Assembly (NCBI GenBank): GCA_015490315.1 | Contig: WFYB01000005.1 | Span: forward strand, 1 to 5,792 | Source: Sulfurovum sp. | GTDB taxonomy: Bacteria > Campylobacterota > Campylobacteria > Campylobacterales > Sulfurovaceae | Reading direction: 5' to 3' | Length of the DNA: 5,792 nucleotides | Shown: in pieces, positions 4,987 to 5,792 of the stretch | Position numbering within the stretch: position 1 is the stretch's first letter | Layout: each line of letters opens with the position of its first letter | Made by a program: the position numbers and the translations under genes | The notes under the pieces: generated by a model | Databases searched by the model: none | The model's input: the letters and a program-made list of their open reading frames with translations, nothing else | Told to the model about the DNA's origin: nothing

Positions 4987-5792
4987 ATGACTAAGATATT
5001 GGAAAACGGCAATGAGACGTGGGAGATAGGAGGCAAAACACTCTCTTCACGTCTGTTGATAGGTTCGGCTCTCTATCCCAGCCCCGCAAGTATGGAAGAG
5101 GCGATCCATGTATCGGGTGCACAGATCGTGACTGTGGCACTGCGTCGTCAGGCAGCGGGCGAGGGTGGGGGCAACCACTACTGGAAGATCATCAAGGAGA
5201 TGGGGCTCAATGTCCTGCCCAATACAGCCGGATGTCACAGTGCCAAAGAGGCGATCACGACAGCGCAGATGGCGAGAGAGGTTTTCGGTACCAACTGGAT
5301 CAAGCTCGAGGTAATCGGTGATCAGTACAATCTTCAGCCAGACCCCTATGAGACACTCAAAGCCGCAGAGATACTTGTCAAAGAGGGGTTTGAAGTCTTT
5401 CCGTATACCACGGATGATCTTGTCGTCGCCAAGCGTCTTGTGGATGCAGGGTGCCGCATCTTGATGCCGTGGGGTTCACCGATAGGATCGGGCAAAGGGC
5501 TGATGAATCCTTACAATCTGCGTGCTATCCGTGAAGCCTTCCCTGATCTGACACTGATCGTCGATGCGGGCATAGGCAAACCCTCTCATGCCGTGCTTGC
5601 CATGGAGATGGGGTATGATGCGATCCTGCTCAACTCTGCTATCGCACTTTCGCACGACCCTGTTAGAATGGCTGAGGCATTCAGGTATGCAGTCGAAGCG
5701 GGACGCGCAGGGTATGAGGCAGGCATGATGCCTGAACGTGAATTTGCCTCTCCTTCGACACCGACAGTAGGCACACCATTTTGGCATCAGAA
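4987..5792 (+). CDS. thiG: Thiazole synthase ThiG (3' partial, runs off the window)
   Basis: ThiG condenses 1-deoxy-D-xylulose 5-phosphate, dehydroglycine and sulfur from ThiS-thiocarboxylate into the thiazole phosphate half of thiamin. I translated the frame from the ATG at 4987 to the end: 268 complete codons with no stop. Family members are about 255-270 residues, so only a few codons are missing. The TIM-barrel landmarks are clear: SSRLLIGSALYPS near the start, VTVALRR, LPNTAGCHSAKEA, WIKLEVIGD, GCRILMPWGSPIGSGKG, IVDAGIGKPSHA and DAILLNSAIA. Lys106 in IKLEVIGD is the expected Schiff-base lysine; Glu108 and Asp193 match the catalytic acids by spacing. It starts 1 nt after thiS. The reading frames on other strands here are shadows. 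Confidence 0.96.
   Translation, partial: MTKILENGNETWEIGGKTLSSRLLIGSALYPSPASMEEAIHVSGAQIVTVALRRQAAGEGGGNHYWKIIKEMGLNVLPNTAGCHSAKEAITTAQMAREVFGTNWIKLEVIGDQYNLQPDPYETLKAAEILVKEGFEVFPYTTDDLVVAKRLVDAGCRILMPWGSPIGSGKGLMNPYNLRAIREAFPDLTLIVDAGIGKPSHAVLAMEMGYDAILLNSAIALSHDPVRMAEAFRYAVEAGRAGYEAGMMPEREFASPSTPTVGTPFWHQ

Noticed and set aside
5019..5321. + strand frame inside the thiG region
   Set aside because: It is a frame-shifted shadow of thiG, which is recognisable without interruption from 4987 to the edge.
1..5792. CRISPR array, tRNA or rRNA genes, insertion sequence
   Set aside because: I saw no regularly spaced repeats, no tRNA-like cloverleaf, no rRNA segments and no transposase reading frame on either strand.

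Overview
The window looks like chromosomal DNA from a Campylobacterota-type bacterium, most like the Sulfurovum/Nitratifractor side of the phylum. I base this on the style of the Mrp-family tail, the T-rich promoters with a clear -10 and a weak -35, and the gene content. The GC content is too high for Campylobacter or Helicobacter. The taxonomic call is an inference, not a measurement. All supported genes lie on the + strand.

Left part (1-1270): the 3' end of an Mrp/NBP35-family Fe-S carrier ATPase with a cysteine-containing tail (3-350) is followed by a terminator-like hairpin and a good -10 promoter box. Next is an unrecognised, probably exported 201-residue protein (488-1093). Directly after it lies an 84-bp GC-rich inverted-repeat element (1102-1185). 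It has 13-bp perfect arms and an inner 8-bp hairpin, and is either a compound terminator or a dispersed intergenic repeat.

Middle (1271-1801): an 85-residue, very acidic helical protein of unknown function (1271-1528) is followed by an AT-rich promoter region and a well-formed TPP (THI-box) riboswitch aptamer (1605-1695). The expression platform appears to act on translation. A TCCTTACAA segment (1754-1762) can pair with the thiC Shine-Dalgarno (1785-1793). Alternatively the same region (1748-1760) can pair, 12 of 13 positions, with the aptamer's own 3' strand (1684-1696), which resembles the Shine-Dalgarno.

Right part (1802-5792): a thiamin biosynthesis operon, thiC-thiO-thiS-thiG, with thiG running off the right edge. 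ThiC makes the pyrimidine moiety (HMP-P) from aminoimidazole ribotide. ThiO oxidises glycine to dehydroglycine, ThiS carries sulfur as a C-terminal thiocarboxylate, and ThiG joins these with deoxyxylulose 5-phosphate to form the thiazole. The thiO/thiS overlap and the 1-nt thiS/thiG gap show translational coupling, and the leader riboswitch would give TPP feedback over the set. The gene order matches the known thiC-O-(S)-G type of cluster. I found no evidence for a wholly new system; the best leads are the riboswitch switching geometry, the 84-bp inverted-repeat element and the two unrecognised proteins.
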